From positions 62,001-126,000 of the forward strand of contig CAYNRX010000001.1 of NCBI GenBank assembly GCA_964399965.1: 64,000 bases of DNA, read 5' to 3'. The notes beneath the pieces are model-generated. The model did no database searches and had not been told where the DNA came from. It was given only the letters and a program-made list of their open reading frames with translations. The translations under genes and the position numbers were made by a program. Positions 1 through 8,443 of this stretch are shown piece by piece. The number at the start of each line of letters is the position of its first letter. Within the stretch, counting starts at the first letter, position 1. Origin of the DNA: UBA1381 sp964399965. Lineage in GTDB: Bacteria > Bacillota > Clostridia > UBA1381.

Positions 1-1170
1 TTCCGCTATATATTCAGTTATAGAAACACTTTGCGCGTCATCCGCATTAGCCAGTATTGTGATCGAAAGCCGTTCGCGCGATCCCTGCAAGCTCCTGCTC
101 CAGCCGTTATCTCCCAGTTCCCAGCCATCGCTGCGCAAAAGCTCCATAGCATAGTCCATATTGCCGCCGGTGCTTTTTTCAGCATCAAACGCGTATATTG
201 AATTAGGATTTATCGCATAATCAACGTCATAGCCCTGTCCATACAACAGGGACGATACTATATCACGTTTATTCACTGCCTCCGCCAAAGCCTGTCTCGT
301 TGCTTCATTCCAGAGATATGACCTATTTAGGTTGAATCCCAGATAAACCAGTTTATTGGAAGCATAATCATCCATTTTTACATTGCCCTTTATCGTGTAT
401 CCCGTATCATCGGTCTCTCGGCTCGTTATAAGATCCACGCGGCCGGTGTCAAACATATTCAGGGCGTCCTCCCTGCCCTGGACGGTGTATATATCGACCT
501 CTTCAATCTGTGGCAGCGTCCCATGCCAGCCCTCATACCGGTAAAAGGCTATACTGTCCACAGTCTTTTTTTCGCCGTAATAATAGGGGCCTGTCCCTAT
601 CGGAACGTATGAACGGTCAGCTCGGGCAGCAGTTCTGTTTTTCACTATCGGATATGTCAAAATACTTCCAACGTCCGGCACTGCCCTTGACAGCTTGAAT
701 ATCACCCTATCACCGGAAACGGTGCAGGAGCGCATGACTCCCAAATTTCCGCTGTAGGCAGGATTTTCAGCCGCCATATTGGTGCTGTAAACAACATCCC
801 TGGCTTCTAAAACAGAGCCGTCATGGAAAGTGACTCCGCTTTTTATCCCCACCGTTACAGTAAGGCCATCGCTTGAAAGCTCATATCCGGTTGCCAGCAC
901 CGGTACCGACTTCCCATTCGTTCCCACATCGAACAGCGGCTCATACACCAGCCGCATACTGCTGCGTACCGACTGCGAAGCGGTAGCCAGCGGCTGAAAT
1001 GTATCAAAATCATAAACCGCCAGCGTCAGTATATTTTTGATCTGTATCTGTTCCTCCGCAGCCGGCGGTTCTGTTGGACTTTCTCCTTTCTCGCCGCCCA
1101 GACTGAATGAACAGCCGGACAAAAACAGCATACAAAACGCCAAAACAACAGCTGTTATTTTTATGCTCAT
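1..1170 (-). CDS. ABC transporter substrate-binding lipoprotein (SBP family 5), partial
   Basis: Substrate-binding lipoprotein of a peptide/nickel-class ABC importer, expected on the outer face of the membrane. The first 390 residues are present and the C-terminus is cut by the left edge of the window. A hydrophobic stretch at residues 4-17 and the lipobox LFLSGC place the lipidated cysteine at residue 20. A Pro/Glu-rich linker follows, then family-5 landmarks such as VTFHDGSVLEARDVV near residue 113 and a later GTGPYYY. The ATG lies 4 nt beyond the pgeF stop, so it is probably the distal gene of a uvrC-pgeF operon. No permease or ATPase genes are in view, so the ligand (oligopeptide, metal chelate or other) is open. 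Confidence 0.85.
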   Translation of the reverse strand, partial: MSIKITAVVLAFCMLFLSGCSFSLGGEKGESPTEPPAAEEQIQIKNILTLAVYDFDTFQPLATASQSVRSSMRLVYEPLFDVGTNGKSVPVLATGYELSSDGLTVTVGIKSGVTFHDGSVLEARDVVYSTNMAAENPAYSGNLGVMRSCTVSGDRVIFKLSRAVPDVGSILTYPIVKNRTAARADRSYVPIGTGPYYYGEKKTVDSIAFYRYEGWHGTLPQIEEVDIYTVQGREDALNMFDTGRVDLITSRETDDTGYTIKGNVKMDDYASNKLVYLGFNLNRSYLWNEATRQALAEAVNKRDIVSSLLYGQGYDVDYAINPNSIYAFDAEKSTGGNMDYAMELLRSDGWELGDNGWSRSLQGSRERLSITILANADDAQSVSITEYIAE

Positions 1171-1174
1171 ACTG

Positions 1175-1984
1175 TTATACCGTCTCCTTTAATTCAATGA
1201 TCGCGCCCAAATTCCCCCGTACACCGTTTGTCTTTCTGTGGCTGAACAGCAGCTCACTGTTGCAATACGTACAGATATTGGCAACTGTCACATTCCTCTC
1301 GGGGATACCGGCTTTTATAAACTGCCCCAGGCAGGCCGTTTGAAGATCCACATGATATTTATCCCCATATTTTTCAGCAGTTTCTCCGCCAAATCCCTTT
1401 ATAAACAGCCGGGCTATCTCATCGCTGACCTCGAAATGGCATTTGCCTATCGAAGGACCTATCGCCGCCAAAATGTCTTCCAGCCGGCTGCCATATTGGG
1501 CTTTCATCATTTCCACCGCTTTATAGCCTATGCGGGCTACTGTTCCCCTCCAGCCTGAATGGACGCTTGCTATGACTCGTCTTTTCGGATCCAGCAAAAA
1601 AAGCGGCACACAATCGGCATATACCGTCAATAGCGGTATGCCGGATTCACCGGTCATCAACCCGTCCGCGCTCTCAAAACGATTCTCAAACAGGATGCCG
1701 TTGCCGCAATCGCTCTCATCAGCTATGTGGATATTATTTTCATGCACCTGTTTTGAGCATACAAGGCGTTTGTAATCAACGCCTATCGCCTCGCATATTC
1801 TGCGGTGATTTTCTATCACGTTTTCTTTTTTGTCATCGCAATGAAAACGCAGATTAAGCGTACCGTATGCCCCGCTGCTTACACCGCCGCGCCGCGTTGT
1901 GAAGCAATGACGCACAAGTCCCGTTTCCTCAAATGAATCTATGATATAATAGGAGATATTTCCTTTATTTACCAATCTAAACAT
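1175..1984 (-). CDS. pgeF: Peptidoglycan editing factor PgeF (YfiH/DUF152 family)
   Basis: Cytoplasmic metal-dependent enzyme of the YfiH/laccase-domain family. Members were first called polyphenol oxidases and are now linked to removing mis-incorporated serine from muropeptide precursors; purine nucleoside activity has also been reported for relatives. At 269 residues it has the family's usual length. The metal-site motif HSGWRGT is clear, preceded by YADCVPL and an upstream KQVHENN that supplies another histidine; CTYCNSE and SHRKTNGVRG close the domain. The ATG follows GGAG at good spacing. It starts 3 nt after the uvrC stop and is co-transcribed with it. The family is certain; the physiological substrate is inferred. 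Confidence 0.88.
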   Translation of the reverse strand: MFRLVNKGNISYYIIDSFEETGLVRHCFTTRRGGVSSGAYGTLNLRFHCDDKKENVIENHRRICEAIGVDYKRLVCSKQVHENNIHIADESDCGNGILFENRFESADGLMTGESGIPLLTVYADCVPLFLLDPKRRVIASVHSGWRGTVARIGYKAVEMMKAQYGSRLEDILAAIGPSIGKCHFEVSDEIARLFIKGFGGETAEKYGDKYHVDLQTACLGQFIKAGIPERNVTVANICTYCNSELLFSHRKTNGVRGNLGAIIELKETV

Positions 1985-1987
1985 TGT

Positions 1988-3859
1988 TTACTCCTGCTCT
2001 TTATGAAAATACTCATATACAGACGTACCGGTCTTTTTACCGCAAGATTTCTCAAGCTCCTCTAATGAAGCCTTCTTTATCCTCGCCACCGATCCGAACT
2101 CCTTAAGCATCTTTTTGCGTCTGGCGTTGCCTATACCGGGTATCTTATCAAGCTCGGAGATAACGGCGTTTTTACGGTGCAGGCTGCGGTGATAGCTGAT
2201 CGCCACCCGGTGCACCTCGTCCTGTATCCTGGTGATAAAACGGAAAACGCTGCCGGTCATCGGCAGGTCTATTTCACCGTCCTTGGAAACAAGTCCCCTC
2301 GTGCGGTGCTTATCGTCTTTCACCATGCCAAACACCGGCACCTCTACCTCTATTGATTCTAAAAGCTCACTGACCGCATTTAGATGTCCCACTCCGCCAT
2401 CAAGCAGTATAAGGTCTGGATACGGCAGGAACTTCGCCTCCTCCGGCTTCATCTGCCCGGCCGCTATCTTTTCTTCTTCCTCCAGAGCATGGCGGAACCG
2501 CCGGTAGATCACCTCGCGCATTGCACGGTAATCATCCGCGCCCTCAAAAGACTTTATCTTAAATTTCCTGTACTTGCTGTTAGCCGCCCTGCCCCTTTCA
2601 AATACGACCATCGAAGCGACATTATCAGCCCCGGAAACGTTGGAGATATCATAGGATTCTATCCTTACAGGCGTTTGGGGCAAATTTAATGCTGCGGCCA
2701 GAGCTTCGGGGGTATGATTTTCTTCGGCATTTTTCATGCGGCGGATACGGTCGTTTTCGTTGGCGGTATCGGCGTTTTTTTGCACCATTTCAGTCATTCT
2801 GCGCTTTTCGCCCCGCACCGGTATCGAAAGAGTGACCTTATGTCCCGCTTTTTGAGTAAGCCATCCTGCTATAAGCTCACGATCCTCTATGTCGCATTCC
2901 AGCAGCAGTGTTTTTGGTATATACATAGCCGAATCATAAAACTGCTTAACAAAGCCGCCAAGCACCTGCTCTTTCGTAAGTTCGGAGGTGTTTTCGATAC
3001 GATAGTTTTCACGACCGACAACCTTGCCGCTGCGGACAAAGAACACCTCGCAAAAGCTGCTGTTATCACCGATGGAGCAGGCCAGGATATCCTCATCGGT
3101 CTGCTTGTCAACGTTTACTATCTTCTGCTTTTCCTCGATAGCGCGCACAGACTGTATCTTATCCCTCAAGGCTGCGGCCTTTTCAAACTCAAGAGCCTTG
3201 CTTGCCGCCGTCATCTGCTCAGTCAGCGCCTCCAAAAGCCCTTTATGATCACCGTCAAGGAATGAACAAATATCGAAAAATATCCGCCTATACTCCTCGC
3301 GGCTCACTCCGCCGACGCAAGGAGCGAAACAGTTTTTTATATGATAATTGAGACAGGGACGGCCCTTGCCTATATCCTGCGGGAATTTGCGGTTACAGGA
3401 AGGCGGCTTGAATATCTTCTGCACGATATCAAGAGTGTTCTTTATCGTATTCGTGCCCATATAAGGGCCAAAATACTTCGCCCCATCATTTTTGAGCTTT
3501 CTCTCCATCATTATCCGCGGATACGGCTCATTTATCGTCACCTTTATATACGGATATTGCTTATCGTCCTTGAGCAGGATATTGTATTTGGGACGGTACT
3601 TCTTAATGAGGTTGCACTCCAATACCAGTGCTTCCACCTCTGAGTCAGTCATGATATACTCAAACCACGCGATATGAGAGACCATTGCCCTCACCTTCGG
3701 CGTGTGATTTGCGCTGTTCTGGAAATATTGACGGACGCGGTTCTTCAGCACCTTAGCCTTGCCTACGTAGATCACGTTGTCCCCGCTGTCGTGCATTATA
3801 TAAACGCCGGGTGAATCCGGCAGATTTTTTAGCTCTTCCTCTATATTGAACATGAACAT
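1988..3859 (-). CDS. uvrC: Excinuclease ABC subunit C
   Basis: UvrC makes the 3' and 5' incisions in nucleotide excision repair after loading by UvrA-UvrB. The 623-residue protein is full length. The GIY-YIG nuclease fold is at the N-terminus (SPGVYIMHD then VIYVGKAKVLKNRVRQYF). A UVR segment that binds UvrB lies near residues 200-240, the RNase H-like endonuclease core contains ESYDISNVSGADNVASMV and DLILLDGGVGHL, and helix-hairpin-helix motifs (IPGIGNARRKKML) end the protein. The ribosome-binding site is weak: the ATG at 3859 (or the one two codons later) has no good AGGAG. The preceding HPr terminator ends only about 15 nt upstream, so the promoter is unclear. Confidence 0.97.
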   Translation of the reverse strand: MFMFNIEEELKNLPDSPGVYIMHDSGDNVIYVGKAKVLKNRVRQYFQNSANHTPKVRAMVSHIAWFEYIMTDSEVEALVLECNLIKKYRPKYNILLKDDKQYPYIKVTINEPYPRIMMERKLKNDGAKYFGPYMGTNTIKNTLDIVQKIFKPPSCNRKFPQDIGKGRPCLNYHIKNCFAPCVGGVSREEYRRIFFDICSFLDGDHKGLLEALTEQMTAASKALEFEKAAALRDKIQSVRAIEEKQKIVNVDKQTDEDILACSIGDNSSFCEVFFVRSGKVVGRENYRIENTSELTKEQVLGGFVKQFYDSAMYIPKTLLLECDIEDRELIAGWLTQKAGHKVTLSIPVRGEKRRMTEMVQKNADTANENDRIRRMKNAEENHTPEALAAALNLPQTPVRIESYDISNVSGADNVASMVVFERGRAANSKYRKFKIKSFEGADDYRAMREVIYRRFRHALEEEEKIAAGQMKPEEAKFLPYPDLILLDGGVGHLNAVSELLESIEVEVPVFGMVKDDKHRTRGLVSKDGEIDLPMTGSVFRFITRIQDEVHRVAISYHRSLHRKNAVISELDKIPGIGNARRKKMLKEFGSVARIKKASLEELEKSCGKKTGTSVYEYFHKEQE

Positions 3860-3873
3860 TACCGTTTATAATG

Positions 3874-3903
3874 CAAAAATAACCCTACTGACTGTAGAGT
3901 TAT
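3874..3903 (-). terminator. Rho-independent terminator after the HPr gene
   Basis: Read on the minus strand, a 10-bp stem (ATAACTCTAC with GTAGGGTTAT, one G-U pair) with loop AGTCA is followed by a run of T (plus-strand AAAAA at 3874-3878). It lies between the HPr stop and the uvrC start and should end HPr transcripts. Confidence 0.75.
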
Positions 3904-3930
3904 CCTGCATCATTTGTTGAACATAAGAAA

Positions 3931-4194
3931 TTATTCCGAAAAATTCGACTCGATCAGCTGTACCAGCGTTGTAACGGCGTCCTCTTCATCTGCGCCGTCA
4001 GCCATTATAGTGATCTGCGTGCCTTTTACAATGCCAAGTGATAATACGCCCAGCAGACTCTTTGCATTCACCTTGCGTTCGTCCTTTTCCACCCAAACGC
4101 TCGACTTAAATTCATTTGCCTTCTGAATAAAAAATGTTGCAGGTCTTGCATGAAGTCCGACTTGGTTCTGTACTACAACTTCCTTTGAAAACAT
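3931..4194 (-). CDS. HPr-family phosphocarrier protein
   Basis: Small cytoplasmic phosphocarrier of the PTS/carbon-control system. In 87 residues it keeps both regulatory sites: His15 in GLHARPAT, phosphorylated by enzyme I in PTS transport, and Ser46 in NAKSLLGVL, the HPr-kinase target used with CcpA. Keeping His15 argues for true HPr (ptsH) and against Crh, which lacks it. It stands alone between recA and uvrC, without enzyme I or HPr kinase nearby, as is common in Clostridia. A GGGGG ribosome-binding site lies 7 nt before the ATG. A promoter candidate (TTGACT, 17 bp, TATCCT) and its own terminator suggest a monocistronic unit. Confidence 0.93.
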   Translation of the reverse strand: MFSKEVVVQNQVGLHARPATFFIQKANEFKSSVWVEKDERKVNAKSLLGVLSLGIVKGTQITIMADGADEEDAVTTLVQLIESNFSE

Positions 4195-4341
4195 TGAAAT
4201 GCCCCCTTAGTTTATTTGATCAGCATGAATCTCATACTACGTTGTTCAACGCAACTCTCTATACTATATAGGATACTAAAAAAAACGAAAAAAGTCAATA
4301 TATTTTTTTATAATTCTTACTTTTGATTAAATATATCCTTT

Positions 4342-5505
4342 TTATTCCGATTTTTTCTCCTCTTTTTCGTTCATTTCGACAACGGCTGCGGTCTCTGCTT
4401 CGTCTGTAGATTCCGCCTGCTTCCCTTCTTCGCCATCTTTTTCCTTAGTCTTATCCTCCTTGGCCTTGGGGATAGGCGGCATACCGAGAGCTTCTCTTAC
4501 CTGCGCTTCGATATTTTCGGTAAATTCCTTATGCTCTACCATGTATCTTCTTACATTATCGCGCCCCTGGCCAATCTTTTCGCCGTTGTAGGAGAACCAC
4601 GCTCCCGCTTTTTTGATTATATCAAGACCTACCGCTACATCAAGGATATTACCCTCTTTAGATATGCCCTGACCGTAGATAATGTCAAAGTCAGCCTCTC
4701 TAAACGGCGGAGCGACCTTATTCTTAACGACCTTGACCTTTGTCATATTGCCGATAAACTCCGTACCGTTTTTGATAGCGTCTTTTCTTCTTACGTCAAG
4801 ACGCACTGAAGAGAAGAATTTCAGTGCCCGTCCGCCGGGAGTGGTCTCGGGGCTTCCGTAAACGGTACCTACCTTTTCACGCAGCTGATTTATGAATATG
4901 ACCGCCGTCCCTGATTTGGCCGTAATGGCAGTAAGCTTCCTCAGAGCCTGCGACATAAGCCTTGCCAGCACACCGACATGCGAATCGCCCATCTCACCCT
5001 CGATCTCCGATTTCGGCACCAGAGCCGCCACGGAGTCGATAACGATAACATCTATAGCGCCGCTCCTCACCAAGGCTTCCGTTATCTCCAACGCCTGCTC
5101 GCCGTTATCGGGCTGCGCCACGATAAGATCGTCAACATCGACCCCGATATGACGCGCATATTCAGGATCGAGCGCGTGCTCTGCGTCTATAAATGCCGCG
5201 TCTCCGCCCATCCTCTGCGCCTCCGCTACGATATGCAGAGCAACGGTCGTCTTACCCGAGGATTCCGGGCCAAATATCTCGATAACTCGTCCGCGCGGTA
5301 TGCCTCCCACGCCCAACGCAATATCCAGCGTCATCGCCCCCGTCGGTATAACGTCAACGTTTGCGGTACTGACCTCGCCAAGCTTCATTATACTGCCTTT
5401 TCCGTATTCTTTTTCTATAACTTCAAAAACGGCGTTTATGGCTTTCTTTTTTTCATCGTTAAACTTGCGTTCAACGGCGGCTTTTTGAGTTTTTTCCTTC
5501 GCCAT
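4342..5505 (-). CDS. recA: Recombinase RecA
   Basis: RecA forms ATP-dependent filaments on single-stranded DNA, catalyses strand exchange and triggers LexA self-cleavage. The Walker A box GPESSGKTT is at residues 79-87; NQLREKVG and the L2-region GGRALKFF are conserved. The protein is 387 residues with this start, longer than the usual 345-355 because of a Lys/Glu/Ala-rich acidic tail. A longer reading frame runs upstream, but the ATG at 5505 is preceded by AAAGGAG and gives the normal N-terminus. Upstream is a TTGCAA-17-TATAAT promoter. I saw no CGAAC-N4-GTTCG LexA box in the leader, so any SOS control is not evident by eye. Confidence 0.98.
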   Translation of the reverse strand: MAKEKTQKAAVERKFNDEKKKAINAVFEVIEKEYGKGSIMKLGEVSTANVDVIPTGAMTLDIALGVGGIPRGRVIEIFGPESSGKTTVALHIVAEAQRMGGDAAFIDAEHALDPEYARHIGVDVDDLIVAQPDNGEQALEITEALVRSGAIDVIVIDSVAALVPKSEIEGEMGDSHVGVLARLMSQALRKLTAITAKSGTAVIFINQLREKVGTVYGSPETTPGGRALKFFSSVRLDVRRKDAIKNGTEFIGNMTKVKVVKNKVAPPFREADFDIIYGQGISKEGNILDVAVGLDIIKKAGAWFSYNGEKIGQGRDNVRRYMVEHKEFTENIEAQVREALGMPPIPKAKEDKTKEKDGEEGKQAESTDEAETAAVVEMNEKEEKKSE

Positions 5506-5571
5506 GCAAATTTCTCCTTTATATGTTAAGCAACGCCGCATATAAAACGGCATGAATAAAACTGTATCTTT

Positions 5572-5600
5572 ATTATATAATGTTTTCCTTAAAATTGCAA
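5572..5600 (-). promoter_or_regulatory. recA promoter
   Basis: On the minus strand, -35 TTGCAA (5595-5600) and -10 TATAAT (5572-5577) are separated by exactly 17 bp, giving a leader of roughly 60 nt before the recA start. The match to the housekeeping sigma consensus is strong. Confidence 0.8.
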
Positions 5601-5701
5601 TAGTCATTTATCACAATATTTCCACCGGCGATACCCTCAGCTGCATTCGGGCTATTATATGTACCATCAAACAGTGCTTATCCTCCCTGCGGATACCGTT
5701 A

Positions 5702-5770
5702 GCCCGCACTTTTGCTTTTGGCGGCATATAAGCTTATCCGCTTATGCAGTCTGCAGGCAAAAGCGCGGGC
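5702..5770. repeat. Large inverted repeat between cinA and recA
   Basis: Outer arms of 14 nt (5702-5715 and 5757-5770) are complementary with one mismatch. The 41-nt interior can form a second stem, GCATATAAGC (5724-5733) with GCTTATGC (5740-5747). No T-run follows on the minus strand, so it is not an obvious intrinsic terminator. It fills much of the 326-bp gap between the cinA stop and the recA start; the rest of that gap holds the recA promoter and no credible gene. Confidence 0.6.
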
Positions 5771-5831
5771 GGAATGGTTCTCAACCAGCTCCCTTCTATC
5801 ATCTGCATTCATGCAGGGGATCCCTTGATAT

Positions 5832-7085
5832 TTACTGTCTATCCCCTTGCTCATTCGCCAGCACTGCCCGTCTTATCATATCAAAGGTATTCATCACCGC
5901 CAATGTCCGTATTCTTGCCCGGCTGCCGTTCAACGTCAGCTTTTTCACCTCTGTCCTGCCGAAGGCTGCCAGGCCGACATATACCAGCCCTACCGGCTTT
6001 TCTTCCGTGCCACCCCCGGGCCCGGCAATGCCCGTTATGCCGACCGCAATATCCGCACCGGTATTTTGCTTAAGCCCCTCAGCCATCTCCGCGGCAGTCT
6101 CTGCACTCACCGCACCATGCTTATCCAGAGTCTCTGCCGATACCCCCAAATACTTCATCTTCGCCTCATTGGAATAGGTGACAAAGCTCTCCTTAAACAC
6201 CTCGGAAATGCCCGCAATATCCGTCAGCGTCTTTGCAAACAATCCGCCCGTGCAGCTTTCCGCCGCCGATATCGTAAGCCCCTGCCGAAGCAGCAGCTCC
6301 GCCGTTGTATCATATAGATCCTTTCCATCATCACTGTAAATATATTCGCCTGCCGCCTCATATATACGCCCTTTTACGGAATCAATAAGCCTTTCGCCCT
6401 CGGCCTCGTCATCACAGGAGGCCGCTACCCGCAAATGTACCTCGCCGGTCTTGGCATAGGGGGCAACCGTTGGATTCGTGCTTTCCCGCATCAGGTCGGC
6501 CAGATTCTGCGCCACTGCGCTCTCACCCATACCGAATATCCTATATATCCGGGAATATATCAGCTTGTCGGATTTCTTCCTGAGATACTCCAGCGCCTCT
6601 CCCTCAAACATCGCCTTAAGCTCCACCGGCGGCCCCGGCAACATCAGGGCGGCCTTGCCGTCCTTCTCTATTATGCAGCCGGGGGCAGTCCCGCAAGTGT
6701 TTTTAAGCACGATACAATGTTCCGGCAGCATAGCCTGCTTTACATTGTTTTCCGTCATGGCGCGGCCTATGGAACGGAAGTAATCCTTCATCCTCTTGAG
6801 ACTTTCCTCATGCAGCACGAGCTTCTCGCCCATACATTCAGCCAGAGTTTCCTTGGTAAGATCATCAGGCGTCGGCCCCAGTCCGCCGGAGGTTATCACG
6901 ATATCCGATCTTTCAAGAGCGCGTTTTATCTCCTCGCTCAGCCGTTTTTTATTGTCGCCGACTACCGATTGATGATAAACATTTATCCCCAGAGCCGAAA
7001 GCTGCTCAGCAAGATACTGCGCATCGGTATTCGTTATCTCTCCCATTAAAAGCTCTGTACCTACAGCTATTATCTCTGCATTCAT
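5832..7085 (-). CDS. cinA: CinA-like protein: MoaB-type domain plus NMN deamidase domain
   Basis: Competence/damage-inducible protein CinA. The N-terminal half is a molybdopterin-binding-like (MoaB/MogA) domain with the typical opening IAVGTELLMGEI and the SGGLGPTPDD motif. The C-terminal half is the PncC nicotinamide-mononucleotide deamidase domain (SAAESCTGGLFAKTLTDI, then VGITGIAGPGGG). Together they recycle pyridine nucleotides in the cytoplasm. The chosen ATG gives 417 residues, the normal family length; a longer frame upstream has no homologous character. It lies directly upstream of recA, a frequent pairing in Firmicutes. A GGAAAGG-type ribosome-binding site is rather distant (about 13 nt). 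Confidence 0.93.
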   Translation of the reverse strand: MNAEIIAVGTELLMGEITNTDAQYLAEQLSALGINVYHQSVVGDNKKRLSEEIKRALERSDIVITSGGLGPTPDDLTKETLAECMGEKLVLHEESLKRMKDYFRSIGRAMTENNVKQAMLPEHCIVLKNTCGTAPGCIIEKDGKAALMLPGPPVELKAMFEGEALEYLRKKSDKLIYSRIYRIFGMGESAVAQNLADLMRESTNPTVAPYAKTGEVHLRVAASCDDEAEGERLIDSVKGRIYEAAGEYIYSDDGKDLYDTTAELLLRQGLTISAAESCTGGLFAKTLTDIAGISEVFKESFVTYSNEAKMKYLGVSAETLDKHGAVSAETAAEMAEGLKQNTGADIAVGITGIAGPGGGTEEKPVGLVYVGLAAFGRTEVKKLTLNGSRARIRTLAVMNTFDMIRRAVLANEQGDRQ

Positions 7086-7105
7086 AAAATCATCATAGCC
7101 TTTCC

Positions 7106-7145
7106 GCCCACAAATATTCGTAGAATTAACGCAATGCCTGTGGGC
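7106..7145 (-). other. Hairpin in the cinA leader
   Basis: A perfect 7-bp inverted repeat (GCCCACA at 7106-7112, TGTGGGC at 7139-7145) with a 26-nt loop lies about 20 nt upstream of the cinA start. It could be a leader hairpin; nothing shows its role. Confidence 0.3.
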
Positions 7146-7257
7146 AGACAAGCGTTAAACGATAATATTGCCTTATTGGCTTACAAAACGATCGTACCAC
7201 CCGGCAATTAAATTCAGAATCATGCTGTTTTTGAATACCTTCTGCCTTTTCTCCTGC

Positions 7258-8439
7258 TCACACCTGCGGATATACCTCTACCAGCTCCACGCCGTCAAGA
7301 GCCTCATCGATAAGCGCTTTAATATCAAGCACGCTCTCCGACTGTTCTATGTTTCTCCGCTTAGGCTGTGTCGTTGGATGCTTAGGCGTAAATACTGTGC
7401 AGCAATCCTCATACGGCAGTATAGAAGTCTCGAAAGTACCGATGTCCTCCGCCCTTTCCACTATCTCTATCTTATCCATACCGATAAGCGGGCGCAGCAC
7501 CGGCATATCCACGACTGAATTTGTGGTATCAAGAGCAGCCAGAGTCTGGCTTGCCACCTGCCCCGCGCTCTCGCCGGTTATAAGCGCCTTGGAGCCGTTT
7601 TTGACCGCCAGCCTTTCGGCTATGCGCATCATAAAACGGCGCATTATAAGGGTCATATGCTCCTCGCGGCATTTGTCGCGTATTTCCAGCTGTATCTGAG
7701 TGAACGGTACGATATATAAGTTTATTTTCCCCGTATAACGGGCAATAATTCCTGCCAATTCAATGACTTTTTCCTTAGCGCGTTCAGATGTATAGGGGAA
7801 AGAGAAAAAGTTCACCGCATCTATCTCTATGCCGCGCTTGGCCATCATATGTCCGGCGACCGGGCTGTCTATCCCTCCCGAAAGAAGCAGCGTCGCCCGT
7901 CCTCCGGTTCCTATCGGCACACCGCCCTGACCCTTTATCTTGTTCCCTACGCAATAAACGTAGGCCGCCACATCGCGTATCTCGACCTTTACGGTCACCT
8001 CCGGTTCGTGTACATCGCAGCGCAGGTTCTCAAACCTGTCATCAAGATATCCGCCAACCTCCCGGCACAGCTGTATAGAATCCAACGGAAAACTCTTGTC
8101 CGCCCGCTTAGCTTCGACCTTGAAAGTCGCGGCCGCCGAAAGCTCTCCCTGGCAGTATTCCTCTGCCGTTTTACAGATCGCTCCAATCTCCTTTTCACAC
8201 ACCGCCGCCTTTGTTATGGAAACTATCCCGAACACCTTCGACAATCTCTCTGTCACAAGGCCAAGCTTTTCTTCTTCGTCAACTTCTATATATATCGTTG
8301 CCTGCATGAGCTTCATTTTTATCTCCGCAACGTTTCTTAAAGCATCGCGGATATTATTCATCAGCTTCTGCTCAAACCGGGCGCGGTTGCCGCCCTTTAA
8401 AATTATCTCTCCGTATTTTACAAGGATGATCTCCTTCAT
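7258..8439 (-). CDS. thiI: tRNA 4-thiouridine synthase ThiI
   Basis: ThiI adenylates U8 of tRNA and transfers sulfur to make 4-thiouridine; in many bacteria it also serves thiazole synthesis. N-terminal ferredoxin-like and THUMP RNA-binding domains (about residues 1-165) are followed by the PP-loop SGGIDS at 187-192. It ends at residue 393, so the C-terminal rhodanese domain of the E. coli enzyme (482 residues) is absent, as in most Firmicutes. In those organisms a dedicated cysteine desulfurase hands over sulfur, and exactly such a gene lies 4 nt upstream in the same operon. The start follows GAGGTGA. Confidence 0.95.
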   Translation of the reverse strand: MKEIILVKYGEIILKGGNRARFEQKLMNNIRDALRNVAEIKMKLMQATIYIEVDEEEKLGLVTERLSKVFGIVSITKAAVCEKEIGAICKTAEEYCQGELSAAATFKVEAKRADKSFPLDSIQLCREVGGYLDDRFENLRCDVHEPEVTVKVEIRDVAAYVYCVGNKIKGQGGVPIGTGGRATLLLSGGIDSPVAGHMMAKRGIEIDAVNFFSFPYTSERAKEKVIELAGIIARYTGKINLYIVPFTQIQLEIRDKCREEHMTLIMRRFMMRIAERLAVKNGSKALITGESAGQVASQTLAALDTTNSVVDMPVLRPLIGMDKIEIVERAEDIGTFETSILPYEDCCTVFTPKHPTTQPKRRNIEQSESVLDIKALIDEALDGVELVEVYPQV

Positions 8440-8443
8440 TTGC

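Noticed and set aside
1107..1343. Many 60-200 residue open frames opposite or out of frame with core genes
   Set aside because: They lie fully inside clearly conserved genes, have no ribosome-binding sites or family motifs, and reflect the composition of the opposite strand.
5506..5571. LexA box in the recA leader
   Set aside because: No CGAAC-N4-GTTCG-like dyad could be found between the promoter and the recA start.
7190..7203. GGGTGGTAC on the minus strand, resembling a T-box core, between thiI and cinA
   Set aside because: There is no stem I, specifier loop, antiterminator or terminator around it, and the downstream gene cinA is not a usual T-box target.
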